The notes under the pieces: generated by a model
Database searches by the model: none
The model's input: only the letters and a program-made list of their open reading frames with translations
Told to the model about the DNA's origin: nothing
Program-made: the position numbers and the translations under genes
DNA from: JBEKZQ01 sp049509675
Lineage (GTDB): Bacteria > Planctomycetota > Planctomycetia > Pirellulales > Thermoguttaceae
Assembly (NCBI GenBank): GCA_049509675.1
Contig: JBEKZQ010000064.1
Span: forward strand, 1 to 17,704
Length of the DNA: 17,704 bases
Direction: 5' to 3'
Part shown: piece by piece, positions 1 through 6,190 of the stretch
Position numbering within the stretch: the first letter of the stretch is position 1
How the letters are laid out: each line of letters starts with the position of its first letter

Positions 1-2
1 CT

Positions 3-86
3 GACAATCAACTATCCGAAGTCCGCATTCGCCGCGACACATTTCATGGCGAGTGGAACTATCAGATCCTACCTAACAGGGAATAA
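3..86 (+). CDS. ISAzo13-type transposase, C-terminal end (partial)
   Basis: The window opens inside a reading frame that runs to a TAA at 84-86 and gives 27 residues, beginning DNQLSEVRIRRD and containing FHGEWNYQI close to the end. A closing F-H-G-(E/D)-W-N-Y-x-I block preceded by a (S)D-x-Q-(L/M) segment is what I know from the C-terminus of ISAzo13-family transposases, also called the Rhodopirellula DDE domain. The catalytic DDE part would lie to the left of the window, so it cannot be judged whether the gene is intact. The AT-richer sequence just after it would hold the right end of the insertion sequence, but I could not identify a terminal inverted repeat with only one end present. The identification rests on a short motif recalled from memory, so it is probable rather than certain. 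Confidence 0.6.
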   Translation, partial: DNQLSEVRIRRDTFHGEWNYQILPNRE

Positions 87-216
87 CTACTTTCGGTAAC
101 TTATTGTTGAGCGCGGCCTAAGTTCGGATTCGTGCGGTACGAGATTAGCGTTCGGTATAGTAATGGGGACCGTGTTGAAGGCGAGTTTGAGGACAACCAG
201 AAGGCGCTCAGCTTCC

Positions 217-231
217 TGGCCTCTTTATTGC
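217..231 (+). promoter_or_regulatory. Candidate sigma-54 promoter of rubrerythrin gene
   Basis: TGGC at 217-220 and TTGC at 228-231 match the -24 and -12 elements of sigma-54 promoters. The GG (218) and GC (230) are exactly 12 bases apart as required, but the inner AC of TGGCAC is CT here. Transcription would start near 243, leaving only about 19 bases before the ATG at 262, enough to include the GAGGGTG ribosome site at 249-255. This is a weaker match than the one before glnA. Confidence 0.35.
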
Positions 232-261
232 GTTGAACAAATGAGAATGAGGGTGAATTCC

Positions 262-834
262 ATGGACTTGAAAGGAACGCAGACTGAACGGAACTTGTTG
301 ACGGCATTTGTCGGCGAATCGGCGGCGCGCAACCGCTACACCTACTTCGCCAGCCAGGCTCGGAACGACGGGTATGTGCAGATTGCGCAGATCTTCGAAG
401 AGACGGCCAATCAGGAAAAGGAACACGCCAAGCGGTTCTTCAAGTTCCTGCAGGGCGGCGAAGTAAAGATCGAAGGCCTATTCCCTGCCGGCGTCGTCGG
501 CACTACCGCCGAAAATCTCCTGGCGGCGGCCGACGGCGAGCATGAGGAGTGGTCGGCCTTGTACCCCAGCTTCGCCGCCAAAGCGCGGGAGGAAGGTTTT
601 GCCGCCATCGGCTTGGTGGTCGAGAAGATCGCCGTGGCCGAGAAGCAGCATGAAAGGCGCTATCGCGGCCTGCTGGACGCCCTCCAGAACGCCCGCGTGT
701 TCAAGCGCACTCAGCCGGTGAAATGGCGATGCCTGAACTGCGGTTATGTTCACGAAGGCCCCGAGGCCCCCGGCGCCTGCCCGGCATGTGCCCATCCCCA
801 GGCATACTTCGAGTTGTTGGCCGAGAACTGGTGA
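262..834 (+). CDS. Rubrerythrin
   Basis: This is a cytoplasmic non-haem di-iron peroxidase that reduces hydrogen peroxide with electrons from rubredoxin or a reductase and protects oxygen-sensitive cells. The 190-residue product has the typical two-domain layout. The N-terminal four-helix di-iron part (about residues 1-145) contains E19 in a GESAARNRYTYFA block, the E52-K-E-H55 motif and a second EK-x5-EKQHERRY helix. The C-terminal rubredoxin-like part has two CxxC pairs (C157/C160 and C173/C176) for the Fe(SCys)4 centre. The frame opens upstream at 163. ATG 262 is chosen because GAGGGTG lies 6 bases before it and the protein then begins at the usual point of the family; ATG 241 is an alternative. 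It stands alone, converging on the CPBP protease gene. Confidence 0.93.
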   Translation: MDLKGTQTERNLLTAFVGESAARNRYTYFASQARNDGYVQIAQIFEETANQEKEHAKRFFKFLQGGEVKIEGLFPAGVVGTTAENLLAAADGEHEEWSALYPSFAAKAREEGFAAIGLVVEKIAVAEKQHERRYRGLLDALQNARVFKRTQPVKWRCLNCGYVHEGPEAPGACPACAHPQAYFELLAENW

Positions 835-851
835 GCGTCTGGCCCCAGTGC

Positions 852-953
852 CCCAACCGTGCTTGGTTGACACGTTGGGTGCCACGACCAACCTCCGGTC
901 GGTGCCCGGCTTGTCCAGCAGTGCCGGAAACACGGTTGGGCGAGCCAACCGTG
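852..953. repeat. Inverted repeat between convergent genes
   Basis: CCCAACCGTG at 852-861 is perfectly inverted as CACGGTTGGG at 931-940. The right copy also forms its own hairpin, CACGGTTGG (931-939) with CCAACCGTG (945-953) around a 5-base loop. The element fills the gap between rubrerythrin (plus) and the CPBP protease (minus), so it could act as a bidirectional end-of-transcript structure. There is no T-run, however, and it looks equally like a dispersed palindromic repeat. Confidence 0.5.
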
Positions 954-982
954 GCAGCGGTCATCTCATGTTGGACGGACCA

Positions 983-1747
983 CTAGAATCCGGCCGTCCG
1001 CTGTAGCAGGTCGTATCCGATCAGGAAGATGGCCGCATCGGCGAGCAAATGACTGAGCCAGGGGCCCAGCAGCGTGCCGCTATGCTGATAGAGCCAGGCC
1101 CACGCGGCGCCGGCCGCGGCCACGCCCAGCGAGAACAGCAGCGTCGGCCACGCCAGAGGGCCGAAGTATACGGCCAGCACGATCACGTGATGTGCCGCAA
1201 AGGCCAGACTGGAAATGACGATCGCCAGCCCCAGCGGCATCAGCCGTCGCATCTGCCCAAAAACGAACCACCGCCAATAGTATTCTTCCAGGAGCGAATG
1301 CACGGCCGAGTAGAAGACGCCCAGCATGGCGAATGCCGCGCCGCTACGGATTCCGAAGCCGGCCACCTTTTGCGCTGCGGCGCCGCCGGCCGCCATCAAC
1401 CAAGTCGCCCCCTGCAACCACGAGTAATACACGCCCAACATGATTGCCATCATAAACAAGCCGATCCCGAAACCCTCGGCCAGCCCGGCTGCGGAGAACA
1501 CGGGCCGCACGAATCGCTCGCGCTGGACGATCAGGACCCAGAACAGGGGCAGGGCGAACTGCACGATTTTGGCCGCTGCGAACGTGAATTGCACGACTGC
1601 CGGCGGCAGACCGGCTACTGCGACGAAGTACAGCCACGTGGCCAGGCTGGGCAGCATTGCGGTCACGGCCACGATTGCCCAGGTGGCCGCCGTTCGGTTA
1701 TGGCAAGCAGGATCGGGTCGGCTCATAGGAAACGATCCACAGGCCAT
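983..1747 (-). CDS. CPBP-family intramembrane metalloprotease (CAAX/Abi type)
   Basis: This is a predicted integral membrane protein of 254 residues with many hydrophobic segments. It carries the three family motifs in order: EE-YYW-R (the EExxxR glutamate pair and arginine), FAAHH (FxxxH type) and HLLAD near the C-terminus (the HxxxN/D type). In the CPBP (CAAX protease and bacteriocin-processing) family these residues sit in the membrane and form the active site for cleaving peptides next to the bilayer. The substrate cannot be told from sequence. Two starts are possible, ATG at 1747 and ATG at 1726 (product beginning MSRPDP); neither has a clear ribosome site, and the longer one is given. 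No gene partner is adjacent: it is divergent from the small secreted protein gene and convergent with rubrerythrin. Confidence 0.82.
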   Translation of the reverse strand: MACGSFPMSRPDPACHNRTAATWAIVAVTAMLPSLATWLYFVAVAGLPPAVVQFTFAAAKIVQFALPLFWVLIVQRERFVRPVFSAAGLAEGFGIGLFMMAIMLGVYYSWLQGATWLMAAGGAAAQKVAGFGIRSGAAFAMLGVFYSAVHSLLEEYYWRWFVFGQMRRLMPLGLAIVISSLAFAAHHVIVLAVYFGPLAWPTLLFSLGVAAAGAAWAWLYQHSGTLLGPWLSHLLADAAIFLIGYDLLQRTAGF

Positions 1748-1890
1748 TTTGAAACGTAAATGTATTCAGTCGGAGTCCGCTGCGAACTCATATTGACGAC
1801 ATCCCTTGGTTTGCTCTCGGCCTTTCGGCGCGGCGAACGACATCCGCAACATGTTAATCGGCAAATGGTTGTGTCATTCCGCTGGAGTTC

Positions 1891-1905
1891 TGGCACGCTA
1901 CGTGC
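1891..1905 (+). promoter_or_regulatory. Candidate sigma-54 promoter of secreted-protein gene
   Basis: The 15 bases read TGGCACGCTACGTGC. Against the sigma-54 consensus TGGCACG-N4-TTGC there is a single mismatch (G for the first T of TTGC), and the GG (1892) to GC (1904) spacing is exactly 12. A start near 1917 would give a leader of about 49 bases containing the AAGGAGAG ribosome site before the ATG at 1966. Confidence 0.5.
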
Positions 1906-1965
1906 GGTTACAGGCTCAACGGTCAAACTTACCCTAACCCACTGGAACATGGAAGGAGAGAAATC

Positions 1966-2334
1966 ATGAGTCGCATTACTTTGACCCTGGCTGTCTTGGT
2001 CATGTCGGCCGTCGCAACGCAAGCCCGCGCCAACGAGCACAATGCCGTTTTTCTCGGCGCGGGGCGAGCGGACCTGGCTGCGAACATCCACCAGGTACAC
2101 GATTGGCACGGCTACTATGGTCACCATCACGGCTATTACGGCTACTATGGGCCCACCTTGGCGGCGCCGCCGGTGGTTGTGGTTCCGACGTATCCGACGT
2201 ATCCTGCTTACCCGGCTTACACCATGCCGCCCGTGGCCCCGACCTACGCCGTGCCGCCAGCCTACTATTATCCCCGGCCGGGAGTGCGTCTGGGAATCGG
2301 CTGCCGTGGATTGTCGCTCGGCATTGGGTTATGA
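1966..2334 (+). CDS. Small secreted Tyr/His/Gly/Pro-rich protein
   Basis: This 122-residue protein is of unknown function. A signal peptide is clear: MSRITLTLAVLVMSAVA followed by TQARA and a likely cleavage after ARA (about residue 22). The mature part has a Tyr/His/Gly cluster (YYGHHHGYYGYYG, about residues 49-61), then a valine run, then Tyr-Pro-rich repeats (YPTYPAYPAY) and a proline-rich stretch, ending with a Gly-rich segment containing one cysteine. The start is well supported: GGAAGGAGAG lies just before the ATG. Short Tyr/Pro/His-rich exported proteins of this kind are frequent in planctomycetes, where they may be cell-surface material or metal binding, but no function is established. 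A good sigma-54-type promoter lies 60-75 bases upstream. Confidence 0.75.
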   Translation: MSRITLTLAVLVMSAVATQARANEHNAVFLGAGRADLAANIHQVHDWHGYYGHHHGYYGYYGPTLAAPPVVVVPTYPTYPAYPAYTMPPVAPTYAVPPAYYYPRPGVRLGIGCRGLSLGIGL

Positions 2335-2340
2335 TCGGGC

Positions 2341-2400
2341 ATGATCTGCGATCTGCGATTTGAGATCTGACATTTGAGATTCGGGATCTTGGATCGCAGA
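2341..2400. repeat. GATCTGCGATTTGAGAT-type low-complexity repeat
   Basis: This is a run of degenerate 8-10 base units built on GATCTG, GATTTGAGAT and GGATC, between the secreted-protein gene and the next palindromic element. A related run in the opposite orientation (ATCTCAGATCTCA units) lies at 13630-13669 before the CDC48-type gene. It has no coding sense, and the nested GATC/AGATCT sequences give several overlapping small hairpins. Confidence 0.55.
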
Positions 2401-2408
2401 TCCCCTAA

Positions 2409-2510
2409 CCCGGATTATTCATGAGCGCTATCGGTGGCACAGGCATCTTGCCTGTGTTGCCGAGACGCGGGCTGGAAGCCTGTGCTACGTCGATTTGTGA
2501 ATAATCCGGG
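2409..2510. repeat. Nested palindromic repeat element, copy A
   Basis: A perfect 13-base terminal inverted repeat (2409-2421 with 2498-2510) encloses a hairpin CACAGGC/GCCTGTG (2438-2444 with 2450-2456) and a third copy of the same word inverted at 2478-2485. The part 2434-2510 aligns along its length with 5262-5338 (copy B). The size, terminal inverted repeats and lack of a gene resemble a miniature mobile or REP-type element. It ends 10 bases before the hydrolase start codon and may carry leader or promoter sequence for it. Confidence 0.65.
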
Positions 2511-2519
2511 CTGAACTCT

Positions 2520-3350
2520 ATGCCCCACGACGAAGATCGCTTTCACAGCCGAGACGGACTGCTGCTCTATGAGCAACGCTGGCTACCCGAAACCGCCGCC
2601 CGCGCGGTGCTGGTGATCGTTCACGGGTTCGCCGAACACAGTGGCCGCTACGCCCGGCTCGCAGGCGAACTCAACGCGCACGGCTATAGCGTCTACGGCG
2701 CGGACCTTCGCGGGCATGGAAGATCGCAGGGCGAGCCATGTTACATCCAGTCGTTCGAGCCACTGCCGGACGACCTGGAGATCTTCCTGGAGCGTATCCG
2801 CCGCCGCGAGCCGGGCCGGCCGTTGTTCCTGCTTGGCCACAGCTTGGGCGGCACGATCGCGATACGCTACGCGATCGCGCGGCAGCCGGATCTGTGCGGA
2901 TTGATCCTCAGCGCGCCGGGATTGCGAATCGGCCGCAAGGCGTTTCCCTGGCTGCGGCGGTTGGCGCCGCTTTTCAGCCGCATCGTGCCGCGGTGGCGCG
3001 TGGTGCGAATGGGCGCACGCATGATCTCCCACGACGCGGAGGTGGTGGCCGGCTTCCGCGCCGACCCGCTGGTGTTTCACGATCGCTTTCCGATCCGCAC
3101 GGGGGCGGAAATCCTCCGCGCCATGCAACGGGCCAGCGCCGAAATGGAGATGGTCCGCGTACCGCTTCTGATCCTGCACGGTACGGGCGATCTGGCCTGC
3201 GATTGCGAGGGCAGCCGGGAACTTTTCCGCCGTGCCGCCTCGACGGACAAACAGTTGCACCTCTATCCGGGTCTGTATCACGAGGTATTCAGTGAGCCGG
3301 AGCGAGGGCAAGTGCTGGCGGACCTGTTGGCGTGGCTCGCGGCGCGATAA
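2520..3350 (+). CDS. Alpha/beta hydrolase, monoacylglycerol lipase type
   Basis: The 276-residue soluble enzyme belongs to the serine hydrolase family often annotated as Hydrolase_4, lysophospholipase or monoacylglycerol lipase. The oxyanion-hole segment is HGFAEHSGRY (about residues 39-48). It is followed by ADLRGHGRS, then the nucleophile elbow GHSLGG with S108, the acid in HGTGD (D224) and the base in YHEVF (H254), so the catalytic triad is complete. The full-length match to the family, with HG-x-x-EHSGRY and DxRGHGRS, favours a glycerolipid or lysophospholipid esterase, but the substrate is not certain. There is no clear ribosome site: the ATG follows a palindromic repeat element by 10 bases, and the start is taken because the family motif begins about 10 residues later (FHSRDGLLLYEQRW). 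It appears monocistronic. Confidence 0.85.
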   Translation: MPHDEDRFHSRDGLLLYEQRWLPETAARAVLVIVHGFAEHSGRYARLAGELNAHGYSVYGADLRGHGRSQGEPCYIQSFEPLPDDLEIFLERIRRREPGRPLFLLGHSLGGTIAIRYAIARQPDLCGLILSAPGLRIGRKAFPWLRRLAPLFSRIVPRWRVVRMGARMISHDAEVVAGFRADPLVFHDRFPIRTGAEILRAMQRASAEMEMVRVPLLILHGTGDLACDCEGSRELFRRAASTDKQLHLYPGLYHEVFSEPERGQVLADLLAWLAAR

Positions 3351-3479
3351 GGGCGGCTAATAGCTGAATTTCGCTGCCGGATACCCCCCTTCTTCCGGCG
3401 AATCTCCGCCTTGCGGGAAGACGCATGTGACAAAACTGGGCACCGCTTGCCTAGAAAACGAGCACTCCCCAAACCCCGT

Positions 3480-3540
3480 CACAAATTGTGGGAGGGGTGG
3501 GTTGTGGCCGCAACGCAAGCTTGTAAAATGATTTGCGTTG
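3480..3540. promoter_or_regulatory. Two dyads upstream of the glnA promoter
   Basis: CACAAATTGTG at 3480-3490 is an 11-base palindrome. CAACGCAA (3511-3518) is perfectly inverted as TTGCGTTG (3533-3540), with half-site centres 22 bases (two helical turns) apart. They lie roughly 110 and 70 bases upstream of the start expected from the -24/-12 promoter at 3568-3582, where enhancer-binding activators of sigma-54 usually bind. Neither matches the NtrC half-site GCACC, so the binding protein is unknown. Confidence 0.4.
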
Positions 3541-3567
3541 TTCTGACGTTTTCGCTCAGGGGTGCCC

Positions 3568-3582
3568 TGGCACTCTCTTTGC
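3568..3582 (+). promoter_or_regulatory. Sigma-54 (-24/-12) promoter of glnA
   Basis: The sequence TGGCAC-TCTCT-TTGC is a perfect match to the core consensus TGGCAC-N5-TTGC, with the GG (3569) and GC (3581) exactly 12 bases apart. Transcription would begin near 3594, giving a leader of about 106 bases to the glnA start. Nitrogen-regulated sigma-54 promoters before glnA are classic in Proteobacteria, and the pair of dyads upstream fits activator sites. The minimal distance and correct strand make this the best-supported promoter in the window. Confidence 0.75.
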
Positions 3583-3699
3583 GAAGCAGCACGCCCCGTG
3601 CCGTACGCAATCCGATCGTGCCGGAACGACTTCGGCGATGCGTCGTGCGTACTGGCGTTCCTCACCACCGATGGGTTTTTTATGCGAAAGGACCGATTC

Positions 3700-5112
3700 G
3701 TGACCCCCAAAGAAGTTTTGGCGTTGTGCCGGGAAAAAAATGTCAAGGCCGTAGACCTGCGGTTCATGGACTTCCCCGGGCTGTGGCAGCACTTCACCAT
3801 TCCGGTGGACAAGCTGGAAGAGGACGTTTTCGAGGACGGCTTGGGCTTCGACGGCTCCAGCATCCGCGGCTGGCAGGCGATCAACGAGAGCGACATGCTC
3901 GTGATTCCGCAGCCGGAGACCGCCGCCTTGGATCCGTTCTGCACCATCCCCACGCTGTCGATGATCTGCAACATCCAGGACCCCATCACCCGCGAGGACT
4001 ACACTCGCGATCCCCGCAACGTGGCCCGCAAATCGGTCAACTATCTGAAGAGCACCGGCATCGGCGACGTCTGTTACATGGGTCCGGAGCTGGAGTTCTT
4101 CATCTTCGACGACATCCGCTACGACCAGACCTACAACAGCGGTTTCTACTACATCGACAGCATCGAGGGGCAGTGGAACCGGGGGCGGGACGAGAAGCCC
4201 AACCTGGGCTCCAAGCTGCGCTACAAGGAAGGCTACTTCCCGGTGCCGCCGGCCGACCAGATGATGAACGTCCGCAACGAGATGATGCAGACGCTGATCG
4301 ACTCCGGCATCGAGCTGGAAGCGCAGCACCACGAGGTGGGCACGGCCGGCCAGTCGGAAATCGACATGAAGTTCGACAACCTGGTGACCATGGCCGACAA
4401 GGTCATGATGTACAAGTACATCACCAAGAACGTGGCCGTGAAGTACAACAAGACCGTGACCTTCATGCCCAAGCCGCTCTTCGGCGACAACGGCTCCGGC
4501 ATGCACACGCATATTTCCATTTGGAAGGGCGGTGAGCCGCTCTTCGCCGGCAACGGCTATGCGGGCTTAAGCGACATGGCCCTGTACGCGATCGGCGGGC
4601 TTCTGAAGCATGCCCCGGCCATTCTGGCCTTCAGTTGCCCCACGACCAACAGCTACAAGCGGCTGGTCCCCGGCTTCGAGGCCCCGGTGAACCTGGCCTA
4701 TTCGCAGCGGAACCGCTCGGCGGCCGTGCGCATCCCCATGTACAGCCCCAGCCCCAAGGCCAAGCGCCTGGAGTTCCGCTGCCCCGATCCGAGCTGCAAC
4801 CCCTATCTCTCGTTCTCGGCCATCCTCATGGCGGCCCTGGACGGCATCCAGAACAAGATCGATCCGGGCCAACCCTTGGACAAGGACATCTACGACCTCT
4901 CGCCCGAGGAACTCAAGGAAGTGCCGCAGGCGCCGGGGTCGTTGGAGGGCTCGTTGGCGGCCTTGCGGGCGGACCACGAGTTCCTGCTCCGCGGCGACGT
5001 CTTCACCCCCGACGTCATCGACACCTGGATCTGGTACAAGACGGTCAACGAGGTGCAGGCCATGCAGTTGCGTCCGCACCCCTACGAGTTCTGCATGTAC
5101 TACGACATCTAG
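3700..5112 (+). CDS. glnA: Glutamine synthetase type I
   Basis: This dodecameric cytoplasmic enzyme makes glutamine from glutamate, ammonia and ATP. The 470-residue product has the usual length of GSI-beta forms. Motifs seen are the beta-grasp start with VDLRFMDFPG and GFDGSSIRGW, the metal and glutamate site GPELEFFIF, ATP/glutamate loop KPLFGDNGSGMHTH, the flexible loop region NSYKRLVPGFEAPV and RLEFRCPDPSCNPYL. The regulatory segment DIYDLSPEE has Y398, which equals the adenylylation tyrosine (Tyr397 of the processed enterobacterial enzyme), suggesting control by adenylylation. I chose GTG 3700 because AAAGGA ends 7 bases before it, the N-terminus then aligns residue for residue with the enterobacterial one, and the tyrosine number agrees. 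ATG 3682, without a ribosome site, is the alternative. A perfect -24/-12 promoter precedes it. Confidence 0.95.
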   Translation: MTPKEVLALCREKNVKAVDLRFMDFPGLWQHFTIPVDKLEEDVFEDGLGFDGSSIRGWQAINESDMLVIPQPETAALDPFCTIPTLSMICNIQDPITREDYTRDPRNVARKSVNYLKSTGIGDVCYMGPELEFFIFDDIRYDQTYNSGFYYIDSIEGQWNRGRDEKPNLGSKLRYKEGYFPVPPADQMMNVRNEMMQTLIDSGIELEAQHHEVGTAGQSEIDMKFDNLVTMADKVMMYKYITKNVAVKYNKTVTFMPKPLFGDNGSGMHTHISIWKGGEPLFAGNGYAGLSDMALYAIGGLLKHAPAILAFSCPTTNSYKRLVPGFEAPVNLAYSQRNRSAAVRIPMYSPSPKAKRLEFRCPDPSCNPYLSFSAILMAALDGIQNKIDPGQPLDKDIYDLSPEELKEVPQAPGSLEGSLAALRADHEFLLRGDVFTPDVIDTWIWYKTVNEVQAMQLRPHPYEFCMYYDI

Positions 5113-5152
5113 GGTTGTAATGCCGATTTGGATTGCATTGTGAATTGAGTGC

Positions 5153-5169
5153 CACTGGCTCTGCCAGTG
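5153..5169. repeat. Short hairpin after glnA
   Basis: CACTGGC at 5153-5159 pairs with GCCAGTG at 5163-5169 around a 3-base loop. It lies about 40 bases after the glnA stop without a T-run, so it is more likely a small palindromic repeat than a terminator, though it could protect the 3' end of the transcript. Confidence 0.4.
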
Positions 5170-5197
5170 CTGACGGTGCCCTTGCAGCCAGCAATTC

Positions 5198-5250
5198 CGG
5201 GCCCGGCAGTGGGTACACCAAGGAAAACCCCTGCCGGGCCCGCCTTCTTT
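5198..5250 (+). terminator. Probable glnA terminator
   Basis: A perfect 12-base inverted repeat, CGGGCCCGGCAG (5198-5209) with CTGCCGGGCCCG (5231-5242), is extended inward by GGG/CCC. It is followed by the pyrimidine-rich CCTTCTTT. The stem is very stable and lies 85 bases after the glnA stop. The T-tract is imperfect, so the assignment is moderate. Confidence 0.5.
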
Positions 5251-5261
5251 CGTCCCCCTGA

Positions 5262-5338
5262 GTAGCACAGGCATCTTGCCTGTGTTGTCTGGACAGAGGC
5301 TGGAAGCATGTGCGATGCCGTTTTGCGAATAACCTCGG
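5262..5338. repeat. Palindromic repeat element, copy B
   Basis: The element aligns over its length with 2434-2510. Both start with GT(G/A)GCACAGGCATCTTGCC and continue TGTGTTG, later GGCTGGAAGC, then a GCGAATAA/GTGAATAA end. The CACAGGC/GCCTGTG hairpin is intact, but the downstream word GCCTGTGC is GCATGTGC here, and the outer 13-base terminal repeat of copy A has no left partner. This looks like a decayed or truncated copy. Confidence 0.6.
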
Positions 5339-5386
5339 TTGCCCGCCACCGCCGTGCGGGCCAATGATACCACCATAGCGGTGGGT

Positions 5387-5415
5387 TTGACAGCGGCTGG
5401 GCTGACGGCGATGAT
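5387..5415 (+). promoter_or_regulatory. Possible housekeeping promoter of the ECF sigma operon
   Basis: TTGACA (5387-5392) is a perfect -35 hexamer. After a 17-base spacer comes GATGAT (5410-5415), which matches 4 of 6 bases of the -10. A 7-base inverted repeat TGATAAA/TTTATCA (5412-5418, 5428-5434) overlaps the -10 and start region and could be an operator. The leader to the ECF gene would be about 125 bases. Confidence 0.3.
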
Positions 5416-5545
5416 AAAAATGGGTCCTTTATCAGACGCCGGGCAGACTGCAAAAACCCTTCCGGAGACTCGGGTTCCGGCAATCCGCAAATTCAGGACG
5501 GAACTTTGAGCAGGCCCGGCGCGTCGGTTGTTATGTGAGCCTGTT

Positions 5546-6106
5546 GTGAACGACGACGCCGCACTGATCGACCAGACACTGGCCGGCCAAACGGCAGCCT
5601 TCGGCCATCTGGTCGAGCGTTACCAGGACCGGCTGTACAACACGGTGTTGCACGCCGCCGGAAATGCCGAAGATGCCAAGGACGTGGTGCAGGAAGCCTT
5701 TGTGCAGGCATTCCTGAAGTTGGATACGTTCCAGCACGCCAGCGCGTTTTATACCTGGCTGTACCGGATCGCTTTCAACGTGGCGGCCACGCACCGCCGC
5801 CGCCGGCACGCGACGTTTTCCATCGATCGGGGCCAGGCCGGCGACGGCCGCGAACCGGTCGACGTCCACGAGGGGCCCACCGCACGACTGGATCGCGACG
5901 AACGCTGCCGCCAGGTGCGACAGGCCATTGGCGAACTGAGCGACGAACATCGGGCGATTTTGGTATTGCGGGAAATCGAGGGTTTTACGTATGAAACGAT
6001 CGCCGAAATCCTCGACCTGCCCGTGGGCACCGTCCGCAGCCGTTTGCACCGGGCTCGTTTGCAGTTGCGCGGAGAGTTGAAAGAACTGTTGATCATTGAG
6101 GACTGA
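5546..6106 (+). CDS. ECF-type RNA polymerase sigma factor
   Basis: This 186-residue group IV (RpoE-like) sigma factor directs RNA polymerase to a stress or envelope regulon. Region 2 is seen in FGHLVERYQDRLYNTV, the DAKDVVQEAFVQAFLKL stretch and FYTWLYRIAFNVA. A linker rich in Asp and Arg follows, then region 4 with ELSDEHRAILVLREIEGFTYETIAEIL and the helix-turn-helix recognition helix PVGTVRSRLHRAR. The start is not strongly marked. GTG 5546 is chosen because the protein then begins NDDAALIDQTLAG at the usual distance from region 2; TTG 5528 is an alternative. It is followed 84 bases later by a membrane anti-sigma gene, the usual ECF pair; a palindromic repeat lies between them. Confidence 0.9.
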   Translation: MNDDAALIDQTLAGQTAAFGHLVERYQDRLYNTVLHAAGNAEDAKDVVQEAFVQAFLKLDTFQHASAFYTWLYRIAFNVAATHRRRRHATFSIDRGQAGDGREPVDVHEGPTARLDRDERCRQVRQAIGELSDEHRAILVLREIEGFTYETIAEILDLPVGTVRSRLHRARLQLRGELKELLIIED

Positions 6107-6120
6107 GTTCGCAAGTTTCC

Positions 6121-6170
6121 TGTAGGGTGGGTCGACGGGCACCGTGCGCAGCATGGTCGGCGAGCCCCAC
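6121..6170. repeat. TAGGGTGGGTCGA-type repeat between sigma and anti-sigma genes
   Basis: This 50-base element begins TGTAGGGTGGGTCGA and ends GGCGAGCCCCAC. Its two ends are partial inverse complements (GTGGG / CCCAC type), and the same beginning and a GCGAGCCCC end appear at 17676-17704. It fills most of the short gap between the ECF sigma gene and its anti-sigma partner. Confidence 0.55.
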
Positions 6171-6190
6171 TAATTCTCTGAGCGTGCATT

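Noticed and set aside
163..261. N-terminal extension of rubrerythrin by 33 residues
   Set aside because: The extra residues are unlike the family, and GAGGGTG sits at the right distance before ATG 262.
478..948. Long minus-strand open frame opposite rubrerythrin
   Set aside because: It is the shadow of a well-identified gene in GC-rich DNA, with no recognisable protein features.
2435..2451. TGGCAC...TTGC resembling a sigma-54 promoter before the hydrolase
   Set aside because: The GG-to-GC spacing is 14 instead of 12, and the words belong to the CACAGGC hairpin of the repeat element.
3562..3699. N-terminal extension of glnA from ATG 3562 (or 3682)
   Set aside because: The sequence before 3682 contains the -24/-12 promoter. 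From 3700 the protein aligns with other GlnA starts and the adenylylation tyrosine has the expected number.
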